NCBI RefSeq assembly: GCF_014844035.1
Contig: NZ_CP062159.1
Coordinates: 5,394,001 to 5,458,000 of the forward strand
Reading direction: 5' to 3'
Length of the DNA: 64,000 bases
Source of the DNA: Flavobacterium sp. MDT1-60
GTDB taxonomy: Bacteria; Bacteroidota; Bacteroidia; Flavobacteriales; Flavobacteriaceae
Positions within the stretch are counted from its first letter, which is position 1; each line of letters begins with the position of its first letter. Below, piece after piece: positions 12,036 to 21,824 of this stretch. The position numbers and the translations under genes are program-made. The notes beneath the pieces were generated by a model that ran no database searches, was not told where the DNA came from, and was given only the letters and a program-made list of their open reading frames with translations.

Positions 12036-12617
12036 TTATAGACTTTTTAAGGCTTTTTTGATGATGGTTTCAACGGTTGCTTCAGGGTCTTCTTTTACGA
12101 TCTTTTCGACAACTTTTTCTGAAGTTTTTCGAATAAACCCTAAAACTTCCAAAGCAGATAACGCTTCATCTCGATTTGTATTGTTTTGAACTACCGAAAC
12201 TTCATCTAAATCGTATAACTTTAACACTTTTTCTTTTAAATCAAGTATAACCCGCTGAGCGGTTTTATTTCCAATCCCTTTAATTGACTGAATAATACCA
12301 ACATCTCCGGAAGCAATTGCATTTATTATTTGTCTGGGCTCAATCGAAGATAACATTGTTCTCGCAATATTAGCACCTATACCTGAAACAGATAATAGCA
12401 TTCTAAATATTTCGCGTTCTGATTTTTCAACAAAACCAAATAATGTATGCGCATCTTCTTTGATTTGAAGATGCGTATACAATTTTATAAAATCAGCATT
12501 GGGAATTAATGAAAAGGTGTGTAAAGAAATATTTACATGATATCCCACTCCACCACAATCAATTACAACCTCTGTGGGATTTTTTTCAACTAACTTCCCC
12601 TGCAAATGTGCTATCAT
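12036..12617 (-). CDS. ruvA: Holliday junction branch migration protein RuvA
   Basis: Binds the four-way junction and loads the RuvB motor encoded at 18.2 kb. It has 193 residues from the ATG at 12617, giving the standard N-terminus MIAHLQGKLVEK; the longer frame to 12668 is not supported by family length. The OB-fold domain covers about 1-63, the helix-hairpin-helix region about 70-140 (SGIGANIARTMLS, IKGIGNKTAQRVI), and the C-terminal RuvB-contact domain about 150-193. It lies between maeB and sprA, all on the same strand, with short gaps. Confidence 0.96.
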   Translation of the reverse strand: MIAHLQGKLVEKNPTEVVIDCGGVGYHVNISLHTFSLIPNADFIKLYTHLQIKEDAHTLFGFVEKSEREIFRMLLSVSGIGANIARTMLSSIEPRQIINAIASGDVGIIQSIKGIGNKTAQRVILDLKEKVLKLYDLDEVSVVQNNTNRDEALSALEVLGFIRKTSEKVVEKIVKEDPEATVETIIKKALKSL

Positions 12618-12693
12618 AATATAATTTATAGTATCAAATATAATAAAAATGCAATAAAAATAAGACAATATTATTTGATCCTTATTAAATCGA

Positions 12694-14985
12694 CTATTTA
12701 GCTAATTTATTTTTTTTATTCTCTTTTTCCTGAGCATCAATAACTGCAATTGCAGCCATATTAACCATTTCTTCAACACTTGCTCCTAATTGAAAAATGT
12801 GAACCGGTTTACCCATTCCCATCATAATTGGACCAATTGAATTTACTTTATATAATTCTTTCAATAATTTATAAGTAATATTAGCCGATTCTAAGTTAGG
12901 GAAAATTAATGTATTTACTTTTTTACCTGCTAATTTAGAAAACGGAAATTTTTCGGCAAGCATTTCCTGATTCAAAGCAAAATCTGCCTGGATTTCTCCG
13001 TCAACAATCAAGTCCGGATGATTTTTATGCAGATAAGCCACCGCTTCTCTAACTTTTGAAGCACTCTGACTTGTTGAAGATCCAAAATTAGAATACGAAA
13101 CCATTGCTATAACTGGTTCAACTCCAAACATTTTTGCAGTTTTTGCAGTCATAATTGCAATATTAACTAAATCTTCAGAAGATGGATTTATATTAATTGC
13201 GGTATCTGACAGGAACATTGGTCCACGAGAAGTCAACATCATATTTGCGGTTGCAACTAATGAAGCTCCGTGTGCTTTTTCAATTAACTGTAACATTGGT
13301 TTTACAACACTTGGATAACTTCTTGTATGCCCCGTTACCAATGCATCTGCTTCACCTTCATTAACCATCATGGCAGCAAAATAATTTCTTTCGCGCATGA
13401 ATTTTTGGGAATCCAGTAAAGAAACACCTCTTCGTTCTCTTGTCTCCCAATATGATTTTGCAAACCTATTTCTTCTTGCTTCTTCGTCGTTCGTTTTAGG
13501 ATCTATGATTTCAAGTTCAGCATCAAAACCTAATTCTGCCTTAAGTTCTAAGATAACTTCTTTATTTCCTAATAAAATAGGGAAACCAATTCCGTCTTCG
13601 TGAACAATTTGTGCCGCTTTTAAAACGTTTAATTGATCTGCTTCTGCAAAAACAATTCGTTTTGGATCCATTTTAGCACGGTTTGTCATTAAACGAACCA
13701 TCTTATTATCGTTCCCCATACGTTCGCGAAGCACATCTTCATATGCCGCCCAATCCGTAATAGGATTTTTTGCAACTCCGGATTCCATTGCTGCTTTTGC
13801 GACAGCTGGAGCTACAATTGTAATTAATCTTGGATCAAATGGTTTAGGAATAATATAATCCTGACCAAAACCTAATTTCGTCGCACCATATGCCACATTA
13901 ACCTGCTCCGGAACTGGTTCTTTGGCCAAAATTGCCAATGCTTTTACAGCAGCCATTTTCATCGCTTCGTTAATTTTTGTCGCTCTGACATCTAGTGCTC
14001 CTCTAAAAATATATGGGAAACCTAAAACGTTATTTACCTGATTAGGAAAATCTGAACGGCCTGTAGCCATAATAACATCTTTTCGTGTTTCTACCGCTAA
14101 ATTATAATCGATTTCCGGATTTGGATTTGCCATTGCAAAAACAATCGGATTATCTTTCATTGTCAATAACATTTCAGGCGACAAAATACCTCCTGAAGAC
14201 AATCCTATGAAAACATCAGCGCCTTTTACAGCTTCTGCCAGCTCAATTTTAGGACCATCGACGGCATACTTTAATTGCAATTCTGATAGTGCAGGATTAT
14301 CTTTTGTTAAAAGTCCTTTACTATTAAACATTTGTATATTTTCGACTTTTACGCCTAACAAAACATATAAATCAGTACAGGCTATTGCAGCCGAACCTGC
14401 ACCTGAAACTACTACTTTTACATCTTCTGCTTTTTTTCCTGCTAATTCAAGTGCATTGATTAATGCTGCCGAAGAGATAATTGCTGTACCGTGCTGATCG
14501 TCATGCATTACCGGAATATCTAATTCTTCAACCAGTCTTCTTTCGATTTCAAAAGATTCCGGTGCTTTAATATCTTCCAGGTTTATACCTCCAAAAGTTG
14601 GAGCAATATTTTTTACTGTCTGAATAAATTCTTCAACATTTTCTGTATTAACTTCAATATCAAAAACGTCAATATCAGAGAATATCTTAAAGAGTAATCC
14701 TTTTCCCTCCATTACTGGCTTGGAGGCTTCCGGACCAATATTTCCTAAACCTAAAACGGCTGTACCGTTTGAGATAACAGCAACTAAATTTCCTTTTGCT
14801 GTATATTTATAAACGTCTTCTACGTTTGCTGCAATTTCTAAACATGGCTCCGCAACACCTGGGGAATAGGCCAAAGATAAATCTCTTTGGGTCGCGTATT
14901 TTTTTGTTGGAACTACCTGAATTTTTCCTGGAGTTGGTTCTGAATGGTACAGTAACGCTTCTCTTCTTTTACTCTCTTTGTTCAT
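12694..14985 (-). CDS. maeB: NADP-dependent malic enzyme fused to a phosphotransacetylase-like domain
   Basis: Converts malate to pyruvate and CO2 with reduction of NADP; cytoplasmic, linking the TCA cycle to pyruvate and NADPH supply. The 763-residue length is that of MaeB. The N-terminal catalytic part (about 1-420) shows [42 protein letters not shown] and the nucleotide-binding GAGSAAIAC. The C-terminal part (about 430-755) resembles phosphotransacetylase ([21 protein letters not shown]). In known MaeB proteins that domain senses acetyl-CoA rather than acting as an enzyme. A TATCTTTG promoter box lies 26 bp upstream. Confidence 0.96.
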   Translation of the reverse strand: MNKESKRREALLYHSEPTPGKIQVVPTKKYATQRDLSLAYSPGVAEPCLEIAANVEDVYKYTAKGNLVAVISNGTAVLGLGNIGPEASKPVMEGKGLLFKIFSDIDVFDIEVNTENVEEFIQTVKNIAPTFGGINLEDIKAPESFEIERRLVEELDIPVMHDDQHGTAIISSAALINALELAGKKAEDVKVVVSGAGSAAIACTDLYVLLGVKVENIQMFNSKGLLTKDNPALSELQLKYAVDGPKIELAEAVKGADVFIGLSSGGILSPEMLLTMKDNPIVFAMANPNPEIDYNLAVETRKDVIMATGRSDFPNQVNNVLGFPYIFRGALDVRATKINEAMKMAAVKALAILAKEPVPEQVNVAYGATKLGFGQDYIIPKPFDPRLITIVAPAVAKAAMESGVAKNPITDWAAYEDVLRERMGNDNKMVRLMTNRAKMDPKRIVFAEADQLNVLKAAQIVHEDGIGFPILLGNKEVILELKAELGFDAELEIIDPKTNDEEARRNRFAKSYWETRERRGVSLLDSQKFMRERNYFAAMMVNEGEADALVTGHTRSYPSVVKPMLQLIEKAHGASLVATANMMLTSRGPMFLSDTAININPSSEDLVNIAIMTAKTAKMFGVEPVIAMVSYSNFGSSTSQSASKVREAVAYLHKNHPDLIVDGEIQADFALNQEMLAEKFPFSKLAGKKVNTLIFPNLESANITYKLLKELYKVNSIGPIMMGMGKPVHIFQLGASVEEMVNMAAIAVIDAQEKENKKNKLAK

Positions 14986-15010
14986 TATTTTTAGCTTTTA
15001 TTCTAGCTTA

Positions 15011-15018
15011 CAAAGATA
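15011..15018 (-). promoter_or_regulatory. Promoter -7 element of maeB
   Basis: TATCTTTG on the minus strand (TAnnTTTG), 26 bp upstream of the maeB ATG. Confidence 0.55.
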
Positions 15019-15090
15019 TAAGTCTTGTTTTAAAATGGCGTCTTTTTACAGCTTTCTTTTCTTAAAATAACATTTTTGAAAGATCAAAAA

Positions 15091-15118
15091 AAATAGTCCA
15101 ATACAATTTGGACTATTT
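15091..15118 (-). terminator. Terminator after the CBS-domain gene
   Basis: Stem AAATAGTCCAA paired with TTGGACTATTT around a short loop, followed on the minus strand by a run of T. It separates the CBS-domain gene from maeB. Confidence 0.8.
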
Positions 15119-15143
15119 AATAAATTTTATTTTTAAACTTTAA

Positions 15144-15569
15144 TTACTGTGAAATATAAGAGTTTAAATGATTAATTGTGTCCTTTTGAATTTCTATAAT
15201 TGCTTTTACAACATCGCTAATTGAGATAATCCCCACCACAATTCCCTCTTCTAAAACTGGTAAATGTCTGATTCTTTTTGTGCTCATCAGTTCCATACAA
15301 TCTTCAATATTATTTGAAAGATTTACGGAAAAAACGTTACTTTCCATAATTTCATGAACATAAGTCTCTTTTGAAGATTTATCTTTTAAAACAATTTTTC
15401 GGGCATAATCTCTTTCAGACAGTATCCCTTTTAAGTCGGTTCCATCAATTACAAGAATGGCCCCTATGTTTTTTTCTCCCATTACTTTCAGTGCTTCATA
15501 CACGGTTGTTGTTGAACGTACGGAATAAACATTTTTCCCTTTTGCGTTTAGTATTTGATTTACAGTCAT
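15144..15569 (-). CDS. CBS-domain protein (two CBS motifs)
   Basis: A 141-residue cytoplasmic protein made almost entirely of a CBS pair: the first motif at about 8-62 (VYEALKVMGEKNIGAILVID, then GILSERDYARKIVL), the second at about 75-130 (DCMELMSTKRIRHLPVLE, then GIISISDVVKAIIE). Such stand-alone pairs bind adenine nucleotides and are thought to sense energy charge, but no partner domain is attached and its target cannot be read from the sequence. It is monocistronic, with a terminator after it. Confidence 0.88.
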   Translation of the reverse strand: MTVNQILNAKGKNVYSVRSTTTVYEALKVMGEKNIGAILVIDGTDLKGILSERDYARKIVLKDKSSKETYVHEIMESNVFSVNLSNNIEDCMELMSTKRIRHLPVLEEGIVVGIISISDVVKAIIEIQKDTINHLNSYISQ

Positions 15570-15767
15570 ATCTGAAAAATTTTAGGACTATAAAGTTAAA
15601 AAAAAATGCAGATAAAAAACAATTTTTAAAAGTTAACACATTCATTTTAAACATAATAAATGAAATTATATATTTTCAGATTTTTATCACAAATAAAAGG
15701 ATGATTTTGAATGTTTTTTTGTGAAAAATACATCATATTTGATTTTCAACACTTTATCAAATTAAAA

Positions 15768-15794
15768 AACCTTCTCTAAATCGTAAAGAAGGTT
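15768..15794 (-). terminator. Terminator of the ruvB-P450-queG operon
   Basis: AACCTTCT paired with AGAAGGTT around an 11-nt loop, followed on the minus strand by T6. It lies about 140 bp past the queG stop. Confidence 0.75.
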
Positions 15795-15824
15795 CCTATA
15801 ATCTATGACGTTTTGAAATTGAGG

Positions 15825-15877
15825 TTCAGATGTCTTTTTAATTGTAGCTTTTCGTAAATCAAAAAAGCTCATCTGAA
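15825..15877. repeat. Nested inverted repeat in the queG 3' region
   Basis: Outer arms TTCAGATG (15825-15832) and CATCTGAA (15870-15877) enclose a second hairpin, AGCTTTT (15846-15852) with AAAAGCT (15863-15869). The inner arm directly abuts the outer right arm. It lies between the queG stop and the terminator, so it would be transcribed in the 3' untranslated region. Confidence 0.5.
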
Positions 15878-15936
15878 TGTGAAGTAATTTTGTTTCTAAA
15901 TATTGCGAATCAGAAGAAATATAAACATCCTATTAT

Positions 15937-16863
15937 TTATTCTAAAAAGCTAACATTGCGTTTTAAGCCATCGAACTTGGTTCGTTTAATTGGAGAATTT
16001 TTAAAAACTGTTTTAAAAGTTTCTTCCGTTATTTCAATCCAATCTTTTTTTGAAAAAGCGAGCAATTCGGGATTTGGATTAAATAAAGGTTCTGAATGTG
16101 GTTTTGAGAAACGATTCCATGGACATACATCCTGACAAGTGTCACAACCAAACATCCATTCATCGAACTTCCCTTTCATTTCATAAGGAATATTCTCTTT
16201 TAGCTCAATGGTGTAATAGGAAATACATTTACTTCCATCAACAACATAGGGAGCAACAATCGCCTGTGTAGGACAAGCATCAATACAGGCAGTACAGGAA
16301 CCACAATGATCTGTGGTAGCGTGATCATATTCTAGATCTAAATCAAGAATAAGCTCTGCGATAAAATAAAAAGAACCTACTTTTTGAGTTAGCAGGTTGC
16401 TGTTTTTACCAATCCAGCCTAATCCGCTTTTAGCAGCCCACGCTTTATCTAACACGGGTGCAGAGTCAACAAAAGCCCGGCCCGAAACCTCACCGATGTT
16501 CTCTTGAATAGAATGAAGAAATTCTTTTAATTTTTCTTTGATTACAAAATGATAATCCTGACCATAAGCATATTTAGAAATCTTAAAACTTTCCTTATTT
16601 TGTACTTCCGCAGGATAGTAATTTAGTAAAAGTGAAACTACACTTTTAGCATCATCAACTAATATGGTCGGATCTAATCGCTTATCAAAATGGTTTTCCA
16701 TATAAGCCATTTGGCCATTTTGATTATTATTTAGCCATTTTTCAAGTCGGGGCGCTTCTTGTTCAAGAAATCCAGCTTTAGATATCCCACATGAAAGAAA
16801 CCCAAGTCGTTTTGCTTCAGATTTTATAAATTTCGAATATATTTCTTTAGAATTGATTGTCAT
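15937..16863 (-). CDS. queG: Epoxyqueuosine reductase
   Basis: Carries out the last step of queuosine biosynthesis in tRNA, reducing epoxyqueuosine with cobalamin and two [4Fe-4S] clusters; cytoplasmic. It has 308 residues. The cluster motifs are intact: [12 protein letters not shown] at about 187-198, with the second set [14 protein letters not shown] at about 240-253. A start at 16863 overlaps the P450 stop by 4 bp, so the two are co-translated. It is the last gene of the ruvB-P450-queG unit. Confidence 0.95.
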   Translation of the reverse strand: MTINSKEIYSKFIKSEAKRLGFLSCGISKAGFLEQEAPRLEKWLNNNQNGQMAYMENHFDKRLDPTILVDDAKSVVSLLLNYYPAEVQNKESFKISKYAYGQDYHFVIKEKLKEFLHSIQENIGEVSGRAFVDSAPVLDKAWAAKSGLGWIGKNSNLLTQKVGSFYFIAELILDLDLEYDHATTDHCGSCTACIDACPTQAIVAPYVVDGSKCISYYTIELKENIPYEMKGKFDEWMFGCDTCQDVCPWNRFSKPHSEPLFNPNPELLAFSKKDWIEITEETFKTVFKNSPIKRTKFDGLKRNVSFLE

Positions 16864-18206
16864 CTTTTAGAGAATATAACTTCCACTCCGACAGGTTTCA
16901 ATGTAATTAATGGATTGAGCTTAATATCCAAATTAACAGATCTAATTGTATATTTTTTTACAATATAAGAAATGGTCAGACACATCTCATAAATAGCAAA
17001 TCCAGCACCAATACACATTCTTGGTCCGGCACCAAAAGGATAAAAATACTGCATTGAACGTTTCTTTTGTTCTCCCAAAAATCTTTCAGGTATAAATTCA
17101 TTTGGATTTTCCCAATATTTAGAATTTCTATGCAATTCATAAAAAGAAACTCCAATTAAAGTGCCTTTTTTCAAATGATATGATCCAATGTAATCATCTT
17201 CGACATTTTGTCTGTCTGTAATCCATGCCGGAGGATACAAACGCATAGCTTCATTTAAAACCGCATTTGTATAAGTCATTTTTTGAAGTTGTTCAACTAC
17301 ATTTTCAGTTGCTGATTCAATTTCAATAATTTCATTAAAAACCTTCTGTTGTATTTCAGGGTTTTTTCCCAGAAGATGAAGCGTGAAAGTTAATGCATTT
17401 GCAGTTGTCTCATGTCCGGCAATAAAGAGCACTTTAATTTCATCTATTAATTGCTTTACAGACATTCCTTCACCTGTATCTTCATAACGGGTCTCTAAAA
17501 GCATATCGAGTAGATCGTTAGTCTCTGCATTTGAAGAAATTCTCTCTTCAATAATTTCTCTAATAATGCCATTATTTTCTTCTGCCAATTTAAGATGTTT
17601 TTGAACCTGGCCAGTTGCAGAAAACCACCATGCTTTATGAGGAAGTCTTATTTCTTTGATTAAGAAATTCTGAACTTCTTCTATAATAACTTTTATACGA
17701 TTTAATTTTTCTTCCGAAATTGAAAGCTCAAATAAAGATTTAGCCACAACATTAAATGCCAATTGGCTCATTACAGGAAAAAGATCAATTGATTTATCTT
17801 CGACTAAAACATCTAATTCAGAAATAATAGTCTTATTCATGTTCTCAACCAACTGATTCATCTTTTGTTTATGAAAAGCAGGTTGAATAAGTCTTCTTTG
17901 CTTCAGCCATAAATCACCGTCAAGAGTCAAAAGTCCTTTTCCTAAATATTTAGAAAGATAAACCGACTGAAACTTTGATTTATAATAATTCTTCTGATTT
18001 TTTTGTAAAATATATTGTGCAATTTCATTATCTCTTGACAAAATTAAATGCTTTGATAATCCAATTTTAAGAGAAAAAGAATCTCCAAATGTATCAAAGT
18101 ACTTTTTATGAAATGGAATAGGATTTCTGCGCACTCCTTCAGCATCCAAAAAAAATCTGAAAATTGGAAGCTTATTGGGGTAACTATATTTTTTATTTTC
18201 AGACAT
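16860..18206 (-). CDS. Cytochrome P450
   Basis: A 448-residue soluble-type P450 monooxygenase. The family landmarks are all present: the I-helix AGHETTANA at about 264-272, the ExxR motif (NEAMRLYPP) at about 314, and the heme-binding loop [14 protein letters not shown] with the axial cysteine near 396. The substrate cannot be deduced; related bacterial enzymes hydroxylate fatty acids or terpenoids. No ferredoxin or reductase gene is adjacent, so electrons must come from elsewhere. It is placed between ruvB (10-bp gap) and queG (4-bp overlap), which implies joint transcription but no obvious shared function. Confidence 0.93.
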   Translation of the reverse strand: MSENKKYSYPNKLPIFRFFLDAEGVRRNPIPFHKKYFDTFGDSFSLKIGLSKHLILSRDNEIAQYILQKNQKNYYKSKFQSVYLSKYLGKGLLTLDGDLWLKQRRLIQPAFHKQKMNQLVENMNKTIISELDVLVEDKSIDLFPVMSQLAFNVVAKSLFELSISEEKLNRIKVIIEEVQNFLIKEIRLPHKAWWFSATGQVQKHLKLAEENNGIIREIIEERISSNAETNDLLDMLLETRYEDTGEGMSVKQLIDEIKVLFIAGHETTANALTFTLHLLGKNPEIQQKVFNEIIEIESATENVVEQLQKMTYTNAVLNEAMRLYPPAWITDRQNVEDDYIGSYHLKKGTLIGVSFYELHRNSKYWENPNEFIPERFLGEQKKRSMQYFYPFGAGPRMCIGAGFAIYEMCLTISYIVKKYTIRSVNLDIKLNPLITLKPVGVEVIFSKR

Positions 18207-18216
18207 TGAAAAAATA

Positions 18217-19239
18217 TTAAAATAAGCCGCCCTGAATATTGGTGTTTATTTTTCCTAAATGTTTATAAGCTTTGTCCGTAACTTCTCGTCCACGCGGAGT
18301 TCGCATAATAAATCCTTCCTGAATTAAAAAGGGCTCGTAAACTTCCTCAATCGTCTCACTGCTCTCAGAGACAGCGGTTGCCAAAGTTGAAAGTCCTACC
18401 GGTCCTCCTTTAAATTTATTAATGATTGTCAACAGAATTTTATTATCCATTTCATCCAATCCGTGTGCATCGACATTTAGTGCTTTTAAGGCATAACGTG
18501 CAATTTCAAGGTCAATCGTTCCATTTCCTTTTATTTGTGCAAAATCGCGCACTCTGCGCAGCAATGCATTCGCAATACGAGGTGTACCACGGCTTCTGCC
18601 GGCTATTTCGATAGCGGCATCTAATGAAATTGGCATTTTCAAAATTGAAGAACTTCTTTCGACAATAGTGGTCAAAAGTTCAGTAGTATAATATTGTAAA
18701 CGTGATGAAATTCCGAAACGGGCCCGCATTGGAGCGGTTAACAATCCCGAACGCGTTGTAGCACCTATAAGAGTAAAAGGATTCAGATTGATTTGCACCG
18801 TTCTGGCATTTGGCCCCGATTCAATCATAATATCTATTTTAAAATCTTCCATCGCCGAATACAAATATTCTTCAACAATAGGACTCAAACGATGAATCTC
18901 ATCAATAAACAGAACGTCTCTTTCGTCAAGATTAGTAAGTAAACCTGCCAAATCACCCGGTTTATCCAATACTGGCCCCGATGTGATTTTAATTCCCACC
19001 TCCAGCTCATTGGCCAGAATATTTGCCAAAGTAGTTTTTCCTAATCCCGGAGGTCCATGAAAAAGAGTATGATCTAGCGCCTCACCACGTTGATTAGCGG
19101 CGGCAACAAAAACCTTTAAGTTTTCTAAAACCTGATCCTGTCCGGCAAAGTCATCAAATGACAGCGGACGTAATCTTTTTTCAAGATCAAGTTCTTCCGG
19201 ATTGTATCCTTTTGTGGTGGGATCTAAGTTTTCATTCAT
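18217..19239 (-). CDS. ruvB: Holliday junction DNA helicase RuvB
   Basis: AAA+ motor that drives branch migration with RuvA; cytoplasmic. It has 340 residues, the normal length. Walker [10 protein letters not shown] is at about 61-69, Walker [12 protein letters not shown] at about 110, sensor 1 GATTR at about 160, and the C-terminal winged-helix domain ([20 protein letters not shown]) at about 307-326. The TAnnTTTG promoter box ends only 4 bp before the ATG, so the transcript is probably leaderless. First gene of the ruvB-P450-queG unit. Confidence 0.97.
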   Translation of the reverse strand: MNENLDPTTKGYNPEELDLEKRLRPLSFDDFAGQDQVLENLKVFVAAANQRGEALDHTLFHGPPGLGKTTLANILANELEVGIKITSGPVLDKPGDLAGLLTNLDERDVLFIDEIHRLSPIVEEYLYSAMEDFKIDIMIESGPNARTVQINLNPFTLIGATTRSGLLTAPMRARFGISSRLQYYTTELLTTIVERSSSILKMPISLDAAIEIAGRSRGTPRIANALLRRVRDFAQIKGNGTIDLEIARYALKALNVDAHGLDEMDNKILLTIINKFKGGPVGLSTLATAVSESSETIEEVYEPFLIQEGFIMRTPRGREVTDKAYKHLGKINTNIQGGLF

Positions 19240-19243
19240 TTTA

Positions 19244-19251
19244 CAAAGATA
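19244..19251 (-). promoter_or_regulatory. Promoter -7 element of ruvB, next to the start codon
   Basis: TATCTTTG on the minus strand, followed by TAAA and the ruvB ATG. With the usual Bacteroidota spacing, transcription would begin at or within a base or two of the start codon. Confidence 0.55.
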
Positions 19252-19294
19252 GACAAAGAAATCAGTTTGTAAAACAGTAAAATTTTAAATAAAA

Positions 19295-19339
19295 AATCCA
19301 AACCCCAACAATAATCATCATCTTATTGGAATTTGGATT
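19295..19339 (-). terminator. Terminator of the hydrolase-sigma factor operon
   Basis: AATCCAAA pairs with TTTGGATT, with an inner CCAA/AATAA to TTATTGG extension, followed on the minus strand by T6. It lies 100 bp downstream of the membrane protein gene and upstream of ruvB. Confidence 0.75.
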
Positions 19340-19438
19340 CTCTTACTTCATCGATCCTTAAAGATTGGTTTTTCGATTTTTCAAGTTTCTTTAGAAAAAT
19401 ATATTTGCAACAAAAAATAAAAGCGTGAGGTAATTTTC

Positions 19439-20008
19439 CTAAGAAATGTTTTTTAAGAAATCTAAAAGCTGGATTTCTTTTTTAATTATTCTGATCATCA
19501 ATAATCCGAAAAACAGTAAAAAGCCAAATCCGCTCAATACTATGTAAAGGAAAAAACCTTTAGAGAAGCTTTCCTTAAAAACGGGTAAAACAATCACAAA
19601 ACCGACAATATAGGTCAGGTAAACTACAGGTGTAATGCTATAGTGGATTTTTTTTCTCCATTGGTAAAATTGATGTGTCAGTTTACTGTATTCCATTAAT
19701 GAAATATCTGTTCTTAACTCCTTAAATCTTTTGATACTAAGCCATTCCAAGATCACACGGAATAACAGCATTGCAATCATAATACCTAAACCCAAACTAA
19801 AGAGTGTTTGTCTATAAGCTCCAACCCAGATATAATAAGCGATTAATATAATTGAGGTCAGACCTAAAATTATCCCGGTCCAAAAATGATTGCGTTTAAT
19901 TTTTCTGGTATACGCCTCTGCTTTTTTAATAATATCTGCGCCAGCTGGTTTTGTGTTGGATTCTGTTTGCTGATCCCAGATATTTTGTAATTCTTCAAAT
20001 GTTTTCAT
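19439..20008 (-). CDS. Predicted membrane protein in an ECF sigma operon
   Basis: A 189-residue protein of unknown function. About 40 hydrophilic residues (MKTFEELQNIWDQQTESN, then an Ala/Lys-rich helix to about 42) precede four hydrophobic segments arranged in two pairs (about 45-90 and 125-180). The ATG at 20008 was preferred over the GTG at 20017. The gene overlaps the end of the sigma factor gene by 14 bp, the position usually held by an anti-sigma factor. A cytoplasmic N-terminal helix before membrane helices would suit that role, but there is no recognisable zinc-binding or FecR-type domain. Anti-sigma function is inferred from position only. Confidence 0.75.
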   Translation of the reverse strand: MKTFEELQNIWDQQTESNTKPAGADIIKKAEAYTRKIKRNHFWTGIILGLTSIILIAYYIWVGAYRQTLFSLGLGIMIAMLLFRVILEWLSIKRFKELRTDISLMEYSKLTHQFYQWRKKIHYSITPVVYLTYIVGFVIVLPVFKESFSKGFFLYIVLSGFGFLLFFGLLMIRIIKKEIQLLDFLKNIS

Positions 20009-20489
20009 TTTGTACACATTGAGTTAAACTTTTTTTAATTCGATGGATTCTGACGCGAAGTGTTTCTTCGGTTAACCCGATTACTTGAGCTATTTCCGGA
20101 TATTCTATGCCGTCTAAAGTCATCAGAATGATCATTTTGTTTGTTTCTTCGAGTTTTTGTATGCATTGGTACATCTGCTGAAGCTGCTCTTCTTTTTCTA
20201 CTGAATAAGTTTCTGAAATAACCTGAGGAAGAATATCCGTTCTAATTTCTTTTTTGGAAGATGATTTTCGCAAATAAAGAAGACAAGTGTTTACCGCTAT
20301 TCTATAAATCCATGTACTAATACTCGATTCGTTTCGGAATGTATCTAAATTCTCCCATACTTTAATAAAAATTTCCTGAGTGGCATCAGAAGCTAATGCT
20401 ATATCTCCACAAAAGTAACCTTTGCATAAACGAAAAACCTTGCTGTAATGTTTGTCGTATATATTGTTAAATTGTTCTTTTTTGATCAC
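19995..20489 (-). CDS. RNA polymerase sigma factor, ECF (sigma-70) family
   Basis: A 164-residue two-domain ECF sigma factor. Region 2 covers about 10-80 (YDKHYSKVFRLCKGYF; DATQEIFIKVWENLDTFRNE; STWIYRIAVNTCLLYLRK) and region 4 about 105-160 (MYQCIQKLEETNKMIILMTL; YPEIAQVIGLTEETLRVRIH). There is one base between the hydrolase stop and its start codon, and it overlaps the membrane protein gene downstream. Its regulon cannot be known from sequence. A possible self-controlled promoter lies before the hydrolase gene. Confidence 0.92.
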   Translation of the reverse strand: MIKKEQFNNIYDKHYSKVFRLCKGYFCGDIALASDATQEIFIKVWENLDTFRNESSISTWIYRIAVNTCLLYLRKSSSKKEIRTDILPQVISETYSVEKEEQLQQMYQCIQKLEETNKMIILMTLDGIEYPEIAQVIGLTEETLRVRIHRIKKSLTQCVQNENI

Positions 20490-20490
20490 T

Positions 20491-21327
20491 TTATTGCATT
20501 TCTGACTTTACTTTTTCCATGAACCACTCCGGCTGATCGTACATTACAAAATGAGCCGAGTTTGCCGCATAATAAATTTTAACAGACGGCAGATTTTCAT
20601 ATTGCGTTTTATATGTTTTTTGCACGGTATTAAGATCCGGATTTGTTGCTGCTAAAATTACGACCGGAATTTTAATTTTGGCAATTTCTTTACGCAAATC
20701 TAAATTTAGCATATCAATATAACCATAAACATAGGTCTTTCTATCAGCAATTTTCATCCATTCGCTAATTGTCTTTTGCTTTTCTTTGTTTAAACACATA
20801 TAAGAGATAGACTGGGAATTCATTGTGTCAAATGCATTTTGATTCATGTCCAGCATCATTTTACTTTGTGGATTATCATAAGGAATTACATCTCCTTTGT
20901 AATTTGGGATCATCAGAGCTGCGGTCGCAGGCAATGCATCAACTAAAATTACTTTTTTGAATAGATCCGTTTCTGTTGAAGCCAGCCACAAACTTAAAGT
21001 TCCTCCTAAACTATGACCAATTAATGTTGCATTTTTTATTTTATTCGTTTTAACATAAGAGATAACTTGGTTCTTAATTGTAGAAAGCCAGGGATTTTCA
21101 ATTGGCGGAACGTTGCCAAATCCCGCGAAAGTAAAAATGTGGCATTCATAATTTTTAGAGAGCTCAGCTACAGTTTCATTCCATACTTCACCGGTACAAC
21201 CAAAACCCGGGAATAATAAAACCGGAGCCCCTTTTCCTTTAACATTTACCTTAAATGCAGTTTGAGAAAAAACAGATTTTGAAATAAGAAGCATGAATAC
21301 GATAATTAGAATTGATTTAGTTTTCAT
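20491..21327 (-). CDS. Exported alpha/beta hydrolase
   Basis: A 278-residue alpha/beta-hydrolase with an N-terminal signal peptide (MKTKSILIIVFMLLISKSVF, then SQ), so probably periplasmic. The nucleophile elbow is GHSLGG (Ser about residue 105). The oxyanion region LLFPGFGCTG is at about 36-45, and a C-terminal histidine in NSAHFVMYDQPEWF completes a plausible triad. The start at 21327 gives the signal peptide; the open frame extends to 21477 without a better start. The substrate is unknown. It is the first gene of a three-gene operon with the ECF sigma factor, so it may be part of a stress or envelope response. Confidence 0.88.
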   Translation of the reverse strand: MKTKSILIIVFMLLISKSVFSQTAFKVNVKGKGAPVLLFPGFGCTGEVWNETVAELSKNYECHIFTFAGFGNVPPIENPWLSTIKNQVISYVKTNKIKNATLIGHSLGGTLSLWLASTETDLFKKVILVDALPATAALMIPNYKGDVIPYDNPQSKMMLDMNQNAFDTMNSQSISYMCLNKEKQKTISEWMKIADRKTYVYGYIDMLNLDLRKEIAKIKIPVVILAATNPDLNTVQKTYKTQYENLPSVKIYYAANSAHFVMYDQPEWFMEKVKSEMQ

Positions 21328-21353
21328 AATGTTTATATGATTAAAGTTTATCT

Positions 21354-21382
21354 TTTGATACAGCACTACAGTATTTGTTACC
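21354..21382 (-). promoter_or_regulatory. Candidate ECF-type promoter of the hydrolase-sigma operon
   Basis: On the minus strand GGTAAC is followed after 16 bp by TATCAAA, 27 bp before the hydrolase ATG. No TAnnTTTG box is present. The -35 resembles the AAC motif of many ECF promoters. Speculative. Confidence 0.25.
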
Positions 21383-21702
21383 TTAGAAAAGCACTTTTTT
21401 TTTAAATATTTTTTAATCTCCTGAAAACACAACACGTTACAGCACTTAAATCTCAATTTCTTTAAGCTCAATTCCATTAAATATCAAGTTATCTGCAGAT
21501 TTCTTTCCTGTTAAATTTCACTCCTATCCTGCTTTATCAGAAAGGATAATCAATGTCTAACTTATAAGTAGTAATAAATTATATGAAAAGATAAATTCAC
21601 CAGGTTTGTTTTTCCGACAAAAGAGAAATCCTTACAATGAGAGTAAAGTAAGACGAAGCCTCTATATCCTTTTTCACTCCGATTTAATTCTAAACAAAAA
21701 AG

Positions 21703-21740
21703 CCAAATTCCAATAGGTAAAAAAAATACCTGGAATTCGG
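21703..21740 (-). terminator. Second terminator after the act-cox operon
   Basis: CCAAATTCCA pairs with TGGAATTCGG (one mismatch), with an inner GGTA/TACC, and T6 follows on the minus strand. It is the second of two hairpins in series behind the long respiratory operon. Confidence 0.6.
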
Positions 21741-21787
21741 ATTTTAAAACATTGAGATATCTTTCTCACTGAAACTTATTAAAACAA

Positions 21788-21815
21788 AAAAGACTATCAT
21801 TTCTGATAGTCTTTT
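21788..21815. terminator. First terminator after the act-cox operon
   Basis: Perfect 12-bp stem AAAAGACTATCA / TGATAGTCTTTT with a TTTC loop, 10 bp after the coxA stop. It has A and T runs on both sides. Confidence 0.85.
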
Positions 21816-21824
21816 CAAATATTT

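Larger units (their letters stand above)
15570..15936. other. Gene-free gap between queG and the CBS-domain gene
   Basis: No supported reading frame. The gap holds the putative queG terminator (15768-15794) and a nested inverted repeat (15825-15877), listed separately. The stretch 15590-15760 is very AT-rich; nothing else was seen there apart from the CBS gene's own upstream region, which has no clear TAnnTTTG box. Confidence 0.6.
21328..21824. other. Gene-free gap between the hydrolase operon and coxA
   Basis: About 500 bp without a supported gene on either strand. It contains two terminators for the cox operon (21788-21815 and 21703-21740) and a candidate ECF-type promoter before the hydrolase (21354-21382). 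The middle (21420-21690) shows no coding or structural signal that I can support. Confidence 0.6.
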
